Assembly: GCA_950295325.1 (NCBI GenBank) | Contig: OX485807.1 | Span: 44,690,796-44,754,795 of the forward strand | Length of the DNA: 64,000 nucleotides | Source: Polytrichum commune | Lineage: Eukaryota > Streptophyta > Polytrichopsida > Polytrichales > Polytrichaceae | Direction of reading: 5' to 3' | In this document: in pieces, positions 1 through 10,740 of the stretch | Numbering within the stretch: position 1 is the stretch's first letter | How the letters are laid out: every line of letters starts with the position of its first letter | The notes under the pieces: generated by a model | Databases searched by the model: none | What the model saw: the letters and a program-made list of their open reading frames with translations, nothing else | Told to the model about the DNA's origin: nothing | Translations under genes and position numbers: made by a program

Positions 1-367
1 TACATGAGGGGTCGAGGCCTTCAGAGTTTGAAGCCAATTCACATGAACTATTGACTCGGACCCAGGAGGGAGGAAGCTTTGACATAGCTCCAAGGAAACA
101 AATTGGGAACTTTCAATTTTGGTCCGACCCAATTCTCTTCCCTTGGGTCGAATTAGATTTTGTCAGTAGTACATTAAAATACGATTCCACCTCATCAGAA
201 TGTGAATGATCTTGACTCCATCATGTAAAAGCTTTCGTCTGGTTGGATTACTGAATCAGATTAGACCAAGCACGTACAAGGATTTACGCATGCCAGAGCC
301 CCAAATCGACCCTGACTCGTGACGTAAAGTGGACCTGGAAAGAAGCGATCTATGACCGACTATTCGA

Positions 368-997
368 TCAAGAAGGGAGAGTTGCACCAACCGGGGGAAC
401 ATCGGTGTTGAAGCTTTGGTTCGACTCGAGGTATCCCGAAGGCGGGGCTCCCCATGCCGCCATCGCAAAACCGGACACTTGTCGAAAATTGTGCGGGATC
501 ATTTGCGAGAATTTCCGTTTCTGAAGCTCCGATTCACTTGGCACTTGAACCACTGGATCGCGGACCCGAAGCTTCTCCAAGCTGATCGACTGCCGAAATG
601 GATGCAGTGGACTGCTGGTACTCGTATGATTATTAGGACTAGTATTAGTACTACTATAAGAGCTTCTTGCAGCTGTTTTGATGGCCTTTTGATCGCCACC
701 AAGAAGAATGTCAATTCCAGGGCCGCTGCAACATCCAGCAGCCGCCTCTGGGACTATGTTTGTTGTTGCGTTTGATCGACCCATTACTGTGAGCTTTGAT
801 GAGTTCGCGTCGCTGGTTTCTGGACTTAAATCCACATCTTCAAATCCGCCGCGAGCATTGCTGCTCTCTGCAATGTCGATGGCAGCGCTGTCCAGATTAG
901 ATGGGTCGAGAAGCCGCGACGTCGGGTGCTCGTTTGATAGATGCTCACTCAAAATCGTGGGCAAAGGTCGCGGCATGTTGCATTTCTGCACAGCCAC
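368..997 (-). CDS. Possible 5' exon of an unknown Ser-rich protein gene
   Basis: An open frame of 209 codons starts at an ATG at 997 and runs leftward to a stop at 368. The product is rich in Ser, Thr, Asn and Pro in its middle part and has a more ordered, charged stretch near residues 130-180 (segments such as SLEKLRVRDPVVQVP and FSQMIPHNFRQVSGF). I recognise no domain, membrane segment or signal peptide. It lies about 900 bp downstream of the SLC13 gene on the same strand, with a small transposon between them. It could be a complete short protein or a first exon spliced to sequence beyond the left edge; a GT near the end (in GTTGGTGCAA) would allow splicing. Base composition is richer in GC than the flanking spacer, which favours real coding sequence. 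No function is proposed. Confidence 0.4.
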   Translation of the reverse strand: MAVQKCNMPRPLPTILSEHLSNEHPTSRLLDPSNLDSAAIDIAESSNARGGFEDVDLSPETSDANSSKLTVMGRSNATTNIVPEAAAGCCSGPGIDILLGGDQKAIKTAARSSYSSTNTSPNNHTSTSSPLHPFRQSISLEKLRVRDPVVQVPSESELQKRKFSQMIPHNFRQVSGFAMAAWGAPPSGYLESNQSFNTDVPPVGATLPS

Positions 998-1062
998 GTT
1001 ATCATGTTTTGGAGATGAGAGTTTTTGTTTTCAAAGCTCAAGGTTAATCCCATAGCATATTT

Positions 1063-1740
1063 TGGGTGATAAATGAGAGGTATCCTTAAATTTTCTCAAA
1101 CTCCCATGTTTTGGAAGAGAGTTTTACCCCACTTTTGACAATGTATAATGTTCAAGGAGTGTTCAAGTGGTGTTGGAACCCTAGATTTTGGGTGAAATGA
1201 GGGGAGGTGTGTGGCTTTGGCCAAAAGCCGAGTATTTGTACGCTCCTTGTCAAAATTTCAAGAGCACCACTTCAGGTGCCTTCAAAAGTTTGCCATGAAA
1301 TTTATTTTAATATAGCCTGCTTTTGGCCAAAGTCAAACACCTTCCTTCATTTGACCAAAATGGAAGGTTCCACCAACACACGAATAGTTGACATTTAAGT
1401 AAATTTGGACAAACCACTCGTCCAAAAATAATAAGGGATGTGCACTTGTGGGGGGACAAAAACATCAAATGACAACAACAAAAGCAACAACACGACAACC
1501 ACAACTTTGGATGTTTGTATTCCATGTTTGGCAACCAACATAATTCTGTAGTTTTGCAATCTAGTGTACGCCATATTGGCGGTTGGGATTGTCCAAAATT
1601 CATGCATAAATCCAAATATACTAAAATCCTAGTTGAATGCTCCTTATAACATTATAGAAAGTCAAAAGTGGAGCAGAACTCCTTGCTAGAGCATGAGTTT
1701 TTGAGGGACTTTAAGGATATTACTCTATTTTAAGGTTTGC
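1063..1740. mobile_element. Non-autonomous element with long imperfect terminal inverted repeats
   Basis: The stretch near 1063-1170 is repeated in reverse complement near 1628-1740. Shared blocks include TATCCTTAAA, CCACTTTTGAC and TATAATGTT, in the same order and spacing over about 100 bp. The roughly 450 bp between the arms has no coding potential. Both arms are diverged, so the insertion is old. The family is not identified; it resembles a MITE with long inverted ends. It fills most of the gap between the putative gene ending at 997 and the SLC13 stop codon at 1900. Confidence 0.6.
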
Positions 1741-1744
1741 GGTC

Positions 1745-1890
1745 CTTATGTGTCCTCTCAATTGGATGCCTATATTTGAGTGGTGGTATAGGGCAAGGCT
1801 TGTTATAAAGAACATGCAACAAAAATAAAGACATACAATTTTACATTGACATTGGACTATGTGCTCAAAATATATTAGTCATTCTAGGTT
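1745..1890 (+). repeat. Dispersed family A copy
   Basis: This carries the two hallmark blocks of a family found many times in the window: CCTATATTTGAGTGGT near 1768 and ATTGGACTATGTGCTCAAAA near 1850. It ends about 10 bp from the SLC13 stop codon and so probably lies in that gene's 3' UTR. Confidence 0.6.
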
Positions 1891-1899
1891 GCAGTAGGT

Positions 1900-4800
1900 T
1901 TATCTTACCATTCCTGCCAACAAGGGTGTCAAGGCCAGTGTAGTGGGAATAATGGCAAGCCACCAAGCCCACCAATACTCAATGGTCACCGTCACACCCA
2001 CTGTAACGAACAAAAGCCAAAGCTGAACACACAAACGTTCATGAAACAAAAGTTAATAAATATTTATGATAATTGTTGCACTACAAACATATGAACCCTA
2101 CGCAATCATCCCACATCAATACAAGAATCTATCATTGAAACATATTTGCAAATTTTCCAATTACATAAGGCAAGTTTACAGTGACATAAGTCAATCGCCT
2201 AGGACTCATATGCTTGAAGTGATGAGACAGGAGCAAACGCATACTCTTTGTTAACAAAGTCGCGGGATAAGTAACACAAATGTATTGTGTAGATACCCAT
2301 TTCAACCCATTTCAACAACATCGATTTTTTAACTGGGAAAAAGGAACGAAATGACATGATAATTCCTTTACCTGAAGCAACCCACCGTACTTCAAATAGT
2401 CCACAAACTTATAGCCTCCCGGGCCATAGACCATGATGTTGGTGGAACAACCGGTGGGAGTCATAAAACCCGCCGACGAAGCCATCATCAAGGTGTAAGC
2501 AAAAGGCTTGAAATCCAAATTTTGCTGAGAAGCAGCCGCTAATGCCACAGGAAACATGATCGTCACTGCAGCGTTGTTTGTGATGGCCAACGAAAATACA
2601 GTCGTGGCCACGTATGTGCAACTAATGAGTCCAAACTGCATCATTCGACCATAAATATATGTCATTAGTGTTTGACAGATTGACTTGCTTTCTACAACCC
2701 AGTTTCGGATTGATTGTTTATTCACTTACAAGTTAACCTCACCTGCACAAAGGTGTACGTTTAGAGATTACAATGTCACATTTGCATGATAGCAAGGTTG
2801 AGTGCTCAAATGTGTCGTGAAGTGGAATATTGAAGGTGGACCCAAAGGCCTTAACCTGGATCCGATGGGAACTCCAAGGTTAAGCCAATTAAGGCCCGGG
2901 ATTATGCTTGGATGGGTGACAATTTTGTGGTTCTTATTTTGACATCAAAATAAGGTTAAGAAAGTAAGAGTGGAAATTGAAAGTTTTTGTGTGGTTTTCT
3001 CAGCACTTGACTTTTGGTGCACCCTACCACCTGTGGTCCACCCAATCATAAGTGGAGGTATCTGGGTGAACTGGATATTTTCATCCTACCATGTGAGAAC
3101 TTGTGGGCTTGTCCTTTGAGGGGAGAGGTGTGCAGGCCGGCTTGTCTGCGCCCTTTTAAAGGTGAACACCTTTGAAAGGAGAGATCAGTCTTTGGGATCC
3201 CTTTGATTCTTGTGATGCTCGTATGAGATTACATATAGACTTAGACCAACTTGAATATGAAGTGATGCCGTAATTCAAGCCGGTGGCGACATCGGAGTTT
3301 ATGTTTCTTTTTCGAAGGTGGCTTATGTGAGTGTGTGGAACTATATTATATCATCATTGAATATTTTTATGAGTGTCATGTATAGGGCAACACTAACATG
3401 AACATAATACAGCTGATTGAGCTGCTTACAACAGATTTGCCAGCAAGCCCCATGAGAGCTCTAGCCACTACATCTGCAGCCCCACTTTGAACCATTGCCT
3501 CTGAAATTCCAAAGGCAGCTGAGATCATGATAAGTACAGGCATCTCCAAGGCATCCTGTTCATAGCATTCATTTCCTTTAGAGCATATGCACTAAGATTT
3601 TAATACACATACTGACTGGTACAATATTAGTATATATATATATATAGAGAGAGAGAGAGACACAGAGAGAGTTGCATGATTGTATTGACAGACTTGCATG
3701 TACTTAATGTTGTGGTTAATTGCAGTAGTCTGTCTGATGTTGAATTGTTTTTTAAGTAATGAACATTGTAAAAGTCAATAAGTAGTTGTGTTCATTGAAA
3801 CTTTGAATGCTCTCAATATATTATTTTGCACATTGTTCTGAAAATGATTACCATTGCATCACGAGGTGTCAGACATCTGAAGATAAGTAGACCAGCACAA
3901 GCAAATAATCCTGCGGTGATAAGCTCAACTCCAATGGCACTTGCAATTACCATTGCAACAACAATAATAGCTGCAAGACTTGCTTTGCGGCGTTGGATTG
4001 GCACAAAGCCTGGCAACTGCATCGCGTCAAAGCTCAGAATTAAGTTGACCTTACCCAAGACATGAATATGGTACATGCATATGACATATTGTTCTGAAAC
4101 TTAATAATATGACAATCCATTCGGATGTTTGTAATTTGAGGAAGTTGATTTTGGTTGTAGCTTGTTGTAGAACAGTTTACAGACACGATTTAAAGTAAAT
4201 ACTTAGAAATTACACTCAGAATTGAGATACCTTTGCAACGAGAGCAAATGTGGAGTTGTTCCGATGCTTCGATACAAATTCACTACCATCAGCTACCATC
4301 AACAAACAATCTCCTGCAGCAAGCTCTAACAATCCAATCGGACTGGCACAAACCAATACACATTGCAGATACTTTGAGAGGATGCATCAATAATCCAGGA
4401 TTCATTTGTTATTGTCACAGTGGTGATAAAATCTTGAATGCTATAGAACCTCGAATTTCAAACTGTTTCAATGCTACAGAAAGTTGAGAATTAGCAAGTC
4501 ATTTATTTAAAATTTCAACTTACTCATAATTTCCTACCAGTTTATAACCTTTGCATGACGATGCACAGCCACAATGGCAGCTTTGTAACGGGCCCTGAAT
4601 TGAAGCTCTGCGACCCGTTTTTGAACCATGGGAGACCCTGCTGCAATGACTGCCTCTACCAGACATTGGTTGAGGGTTAACTGGTTCAAATCAACTTGTT
4701 GTTGACCCTGAGATTCAAATACAACATATGTCTGAAAATTAGCATCCCAAATTAGCATCTATCAATCCTACTATGAGGTTTGTTTACCCAAATTCAATAT

Positions 4801-6515
4801 TATGTACCCCAGTCATACACTTTGGGGTCTTCAAATGTGTGGTACATAGTGTCGGTTTTAGGTTATGTGTGCAATTTGGTTATGTGTGCAATTTGGGTAT
4901 GCCTGCCTATACATCCATAAATTTGCAAAGTGATATAACAGATGTCAGCAATAGAAATTGTTGAAGATAGAGTACCTCATCTTCAGAAAGGGCCAAGCCA
5001 TCGAGTTGGGTCAAAGACAAAACCGAATCAATGACACCTGTGAAGTGCAAGTGATCTTTGGGAAGCATGACAAAAGTCCCAGCAGGGTTTATAGTGGACA
5101 CGCCATCACGTTCTATTTGTAATAATGTGAGTCCTGGTTGTCGATTTAAACCCGCTTGTTCAACCGTCTTGTTGGCTAATGAGGAAGTAGGTTTGATAAC
5201 AAGGACCACACTGTATTCCCTGTGAAGCACGGAGAAAGTATTTATTCATTAAATTAGGATCGACCCGATGGAGCCACAGATATTGAAATGTATATAGTTA
5301 CAGCCAAAAAAATAAATTTCGCCCTAATCAATTTCAGTGTACTCTGACGGACTTGTACCTTGCATTGAAGGTAGTGTTCTGTAAGGTAAGGCGGTCAGGT
5401 AGTAGCTTTCCGGATAAGGCGAAAATGTAAAGAAGACCAGCAACAGTGATGGGTACGCCCACGACTCCAATCTCAAATATATTCATCTTCAAATCAGGTA
5501 CCTTTTTGGCAGCCATGGATAGGACTACAAGGTTTGTACTTGCACCAATAAGAGTCATTGTTCCACCCATCAATGCTGCAAAGCTTAATGGCAACAAGAG
5601 TTTCGACGGTGCCATATTTACCTGAGGAAATTCAAGTTTCCGAAACATCATCATGCCCATTAGGGTTTGCTGTGTAATGACCGCTAGTTCATAAAAATTT
5701 ATTGGATTGGAAGATAAATCATCTTTGTGAAATCCAACTCTCAATGTCAGGGCATATTTGATCAAAGAGAAAGTCTACATATTGTTATTACCTTAACTTG
5801 AAGCAGTGCATATCCTACCTTTTTCGAGAACTCCACTATGGGAGGGATCATCATTGCCACCAATGGAATATTTGCAAGAAAAGCACTGAATATCGCCACA
5901 GGCACACTGAATTTCACAAGCACCCAAACAATACTGTTTGCACTCTTCCAAACCCTCTGCCCAGGCTTGTTGATATTTTTCTTTGTGCTAAACAAAACTG
6001 ATGAAACATATTCCAAACCCCCAGATTGCTCAATACCTGACAATATTGCAAGACACCATATATAATTGTTAATCACATGTCAAATGCACACTACACATCC
6101 AATAATGCAAACACTTTTATTCTCAGAACACTTACAATTGTCCATTCTTTCTATTTAACAGGTCACCATCATATAACATGCAAATTACAAAGAGATGATG
6201 ACGAAAATCACCTTTGGCTACAATAAATAGAACACCTACGGCAAGCATGGCTTCGTCAGCAAAGCCATGGAATGCATCTTCTACAGTCAAAATCCCAAGA
6301 GGGAGAAATATTATTAATGTCCCCATCATAACCATATATGGTGGAGCAAGCTCTGCCACAAGGGCAACCAACATGCATCCCACAAGGGAGAGAGTGGTCC
6401 ATCCTTGCCATTGCACTTCTGGGAAGCCCACAACAATATTGCCTGTAACATTGCCTGTCACATTGCCCAAGCCGGTCCCTGTGGCATTGGTGGTGACATT
6501 TGGTATGCTTGCCAT
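1900..6515 (-). CDS. SLC13/DASS-family sodium:sulfate symporter with two TrkA-C domains (SAC1/SLT-like)
   Basis: Likely plasma-membrane Na+-coupled sulfate (dicarboxylate-type) transporter. Exons on the minus strand: 6515-6212, 6036-5792, 5621-5359, 5219-4976, 4707-4538, 4342-4231, 4016-3852, 3555-3430, 2635-2372 and 2022-1900. They total 2016 bp in frame, giving 671 residues. All introns are GT-AG. The N-terminal membrane half carries SAFLANIPLVAMMIPP and GGTMTLIGASTNLVV. Residues about 271-446 form two regulatory RCK_C/TrkA-C domains (RDG near the first, AVHRHAK and AAGDCLLMVAD in the second). The C-terminal membrane half carries ITNNAAVTIMFP and TPTGCSTNIMV. The paired Asn-Thr motifs and this membrane-RCK-RCK-membrane layout are those of algal and bryophyte SAC1/SLT transporters. 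The start ATG precedes four N-X-T sequons in the first 25 residues. The last codons (ATG GTAAGA TAA) could also be a splice donor, so the C-terminus is slightly uncertain. Confidence 0.9.
2790..3320 (+). mobile_element. 5S rRNA-headed SINE-like element, copy 1 (in an SLC13 intron)
   Basis: Positions 2853-2925 align with the middle of plant 5S rRNA. GGATCC, GAACTCC and GTTAAGC are followed 24 bases later by GGATGGGTGAC, matching the A-box and C-box of the 5S internal promoter, where the spacing is 23. The roughly 380 bp that follow are unrelated to 5S rRNA but recur in the copy at 18.3 kb, and the tail recurs near 52.7 kb. The element lies in the intron between SLC13 exons 8 and 9, in opposite orientation to the gene. 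This suggests a SINE3-like retroposon with a 5S-derived promoter. Copies are diverged. Confidence 0.7.
3631..3671. repeat. (TA)n(GA)n microsatellite
   Basis: An alternating TA run passes directly into a GA run inside an SLC13 intron. Confidence 0.9.
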
Positions 6516-7123
6516 TATGTATCATCGATGATGTTGTTGTTGATGGAATCGCACAAGAACACAATACATTGACTTCTCCTCTACAAACATCAAAATCATA
6601 GCAACTCCTCAGATGCGAGAGGGGGCCCCTGGTCCAATGTTTTTATTGACACAAAAGATTGAATCCAACCTCAACCTGAACGATCCACATTGTGACAAAA
6701 CTCATCAAAACTCCATGGTCGATAAATTTGTTGAATCTGCAAACAGCTGATAAGATGATCACTCAGGTTTCGACATGTTGGCTATCTCTTCGAGCCGCCA
6801 TTTGTTTGCTGTTTTAGATTCCTCGGCATCAACTCAGGTCCACCTTTGGAAATTGGTGGCTGTGTATTCATGATGCAACTACTATTAGGGTTCCAGTAGA
6901 AGTTGTGATGCAGTGAAGAAGAGATTAGAATGACTCTAACTACGGTTAATACTGTGGGTGTACACATAATTTGTGCCAGCCCACATTCATTAACATCAGT
7001 GGTTCACATTGTAGGTTACAATATTTCTATTGGATTGGAAATAGCGTGCATCGGGCATTTGAAAGACTTCCAACCTAAGGGGAAGGAGGTGGGAGTATAT
7101 TAGGGTTACACACTATGCATGTT

Positions 7124-7209
7124 CATAACATTTACTCAACACTCTTTTCTTGTCCAATGGGGCCCTAGGATATAATAGTCAAATGTTCGAAAAGTTGAGT
7201 AATGTTATG
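7124..7209. mobile_element. Palindromic foldback MITE, short member
   Basis: The ends are inverted copies (CATAACATTTACTCAAC and GTTGAGTAATGTTATG). The interior has GGGCCCTAGGATATAA, which resembles GGGCCCTGAGAATATAA in the larger family members at 34.6 and 57.0 kb. Confidence 0.6.
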
Positions 7210-8879
7210 TTCTAGTGCAATGGCATAATAATTACATACTATTGTTGGTAATATATACCCAAAACCAACACCTGTAAATCTTGCACAATAGGTATGTAGT
7301 TTGAACATATGCTATAGGTGTTCAATCACCTACAAATGCAACTTTCAACCTTATAACTTTTGCATACGGTGTCCAAATGATGTGTTGGAATCCTCTTGAT
7401 GGCTTGCAAACAAGAAACTATATGTGATTTCAACGAATTCTATAATAGGAACTATGCTCAACACTTATTATGTCAATTTTAGGTGTGTTGACCAGAGATA
7501 GATAGATAAAAACTCTAGGGCTTCTACAAGGCCGGCATGAATAAAGTGTTTGTTGTAATATTAATGGCCCAGTGCCCACCGGGCTAAGGGTCATTCGGAC
7601 AATACTGCTTTCCTCTTTCGAGAATATAACTTTAGTGATTGATTAAAATAACCAATAAAAGTAACCATTAGGGGTAACCATTTAGAGTAACTATTGGTTT
7701 GCTTGTTATATGTATATTCATTCTATTGGTAGTGATTGCTTGTTTTCTATTCTTCGTTTATGTAGAAGGATTGCACTGGCATAATGTATAGCAGAGGTGT
7801 TAATTGCTTTGAATGTGTGTTTGATGGTAGTTTCAGATAGTTGAAAGTTTTTTTCTAGTTGTTTCATTGAGGGGGCATATGTGGTTCCTCTAGCTCTAGC
7901 TGTGATGACTATTAGTGGGTCTACTTTCCACCCTTGGTGGCTGACTATTTTGACCATATATTGCAGACCACATTACAACCCTACCATTGGCTCCTGGCTC
8001 TCGCATAAACTTTGTAGCACCGTCAATATAACTCCAATTCTTTCTACGAATGCAACAATCAACTACTCACATCATGAGCTACATGAGGACATTTAGGTCA
8101 ATTTTTAAAAATGCTGACGTATTTAGTCATTTTTTAAGGTATCATGCTCATTTTTTAGATGGATTTTTGGAGAAATAAGTAAGAACATGTTTTTGAGTGA
8201 AGTTATTAAAAGGGAAACTTAGCCGAGAGCAAGAGTGATCCAACAGTAAGCTGCGAGATGCAGTAATAACTTCTAGCCAACATCTTCAGGTTTAGGTTTA
8301 GGTTTAGGTATAGGTTGCAACACAAGCACTCCATCAAAATAAACAATTAATGACGTTTTGAGACGGAGTTTGTGTGGGGTCCCAGGGTCCCACCATAAGG
8401 TTCATATGCAAAATAAATATTGATTTAGATGTCTTTACAAATATGCAAATTTCTCTAATGAAATCCATATGGACTTGAAGAAAGAACCAATAGTCCATTG
8501 ATGTTGCCACTTCAAATTAACAACAAATGTCTTATTGGGGTCCAACCATGATAAGGTGTACCACCAAGGTCTAAACAGAAAGGAAGCCTCACATTTCATA
8601 AGGGCTCATGTTCGAGGCAACATTAATAATTAAAATTATTAATTATTAATGAAATGTGATGACAATATCTATAATTGTGCTAAGACTTGACTATGAACCT
8701 AAGTAAAGTTCAAAATAAGACCTTGATAATCAATTAAAGGAACATCAAGGACCATGAGAAAAGGTGATGTGCGACACAATCTTTTACACCTTAGCATGGA
8801 TGCCCATTGAGCTTCTCCAATATAGCCTACAATTTCATTACAAATGCAGGAGTAAACTCTAATGGGTTGTCCATCAAAA

Positions 8880-9200
8880 TTGCAACTAACAATTGAGCAA
8901 CCAACTTTTAAATGGTCATAATTCTTCCAATACAACTCAAAATTGAGCAAAAACACCACCAAAAGAAGCACAATTTCAATAGCTTTCCAACAATGTGTAG
9001 ATGAGGAAGATTGAATCATAACAAACCTTAGAATCTGCAAAAGTAGATTGTTGTTTAAAAATCAATTGTTAAACGTAACCTACCTTCAAATGCTCATAAC
9101 TCTTGTCAATAGAACTTGATATTGGACAAAACCATCACCAAAAGAAGTGATATTTCAAGAGCTTTCCAATGATACGCAAATTTAAAGCAATATGATAAAT
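8880..9200. repeat. Imperfect tandem duplication, period about 180 bp
   Basis: Two diverged direct copies share blocks such as CACCAAAAGAAG and AGCTTTCCAA at about 180 bp spacing. The phrasing is typical of the untranslated parts of old retroelements, but no protein trace is seen. Confidence 0.45.
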
Positions 9201-10740
9201 ATCAAGTTCAAAAGGCTCAATAACATATCAAGCAATTGTGCAACTTGGTACTAAAGGTTTAGGTGAAAGATTGTTGTGAAGGAGACAAAGCTAATTAGTC
9301 TCTTGATTAGCTTTTGAGATAGAGAACCTAATTCCTTAGTTCTCATGTTTAAACATCATTTTACATTAAAAATTATTTTATCCACATTTTATATGTGAAA
9401 GTTACAAATTTTGAATATTAACTATGTACTTACACGTGCATGGGGCCCACCGTACATGCATTCATTACTTCTATAATATGACATTTTGGGGGTCCAGGAG
9501 TATCGTATTAACAATGTTACAATTGTATTATAGTGGTAGATTTCAACTGGAAACTTCGGATTAGAAAAGTTCATGTCATTATATCAAGGTTGTCATATTA
9601 TCGAGTGTCATATTAAAGAGGTAGGAATGTATGGGGATGACTACTAGCTAGGTGTATATGTGCCCACACTATTTAATACAAGCAAGCGAAGCGTTGCCAG
9701 CTCAGCTTATTCTTCCGATCTATGCACACGTGTCTGATTTCCATACGTTGACGGGTCCAACCAACCGCCTCTTCAAAACCTAGCGCACAAGTAGGGGAAG
9801 TGGTTCATGCGAATGCCACCAGATTCACCTGATGGCGGCACTGATTAGGGCGGACGCATGGGAAAACCTTAGGAAACCAACAATCATTCTGAAAAATCCG
9901 TGCTGCTCTAGCCAGTTCCCTATCAGCACATCAAAGGAAATTCAATTCAAGTGATTCTAGTACGGCGACATCAGGAAGATATGAGAGGGGCGTGGAGCAA
10001 TTGCCTGAGTCGCACTAAATCACTCCATGGTACAGGCAGCCATCGGTACCAAACTTAATTAATGGAGAAGTGGAGGAATTATGAGGAGGTTGGCAATTAT
10101 AGTGATGGTGTTTGGAAATTGAGTATTTGAGAATGTAATTTGTAGGTTGTTGATGTGGTGACTTCAACAACTTGACATTCATGTCAGGTGTTGCCTGTTG
10201 TGGAGATCCTGTTTCTACCCAGGAAGCCAGAGCGTCGAAGTACCTACACCTCGTGGTTTTCAAGGTTCATATGTCATGAAATTGGCTGCACTTTCAGGAT
10301 CCGATGAAATACGATTGATGAGCAGAAGGTTCAAAATGAACCTCACAATGGACTGCAACAAGAACAACAACAGCCTGATCCTCATATTGAATTCCGACTT
10401 GCAATGCTTACAGACCTCTTTCATGACCAGCTACTGTATCGATCCAACAAGATGTAGGAAGTGGGCTGAAGCCACACAAAGAACACATGAAGTACTCATC
10501 TAAGCATTTGAAATGGGTAGTCATGTTTGCGAGAGGGGTAATGACCGTTGTGAGATCTACCTCGGAGTATATGTATATACTTTTATTGTCCCCAACACTT
10601 TGCGGTTCATCGAAAATTTCCTGCTATATGGTGTTAGGTCAAACTCGCACAACATATTCCGATTGTGGTGTTAGGGAAAAAGTGAGGCCCGGGGAGTTAC
10701 GCTACGAGATCATTAATTGCTTGTAAGAAGCTGACCAAGC

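Larger units (their letters stand above)
6516..10740. other. Divergent intergenic region between SLC13 and the coiled-coil gene
   Basis: This spacer separates two divergently transcribed genes and should hold both promoters. No credible coding exon was found. It contains a palindromic element (7124-7209) and an AT-rich block with an imperfect tandem duplication (about 8880-9200). A more GC-rich stretch at about 9700-10050 includes a G-box core (CACGTG at 9727-9732) and is a plausible promoter or 5' UTR zone for the downstream plus-strand gene. A short run of TTTAGG-like hexamers at 8287-8315 is not the plant telomere repeat. Confidence 0.6.

Noticed and set aside
2853-2930. Functional 5S rRNA gene
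   Set aside because: Only the middle of 5S rRNA is recognisable, it is diverged, and it is fused to a repeated body; there is no tandem 5S array.
8287-8315. Short run of TTTAGG-like hexamers, considered as an interstitial telomere repeat
   Set aside because: Only three to four units, and the unit is TTTAGG rather than the plant TTTAGGG.
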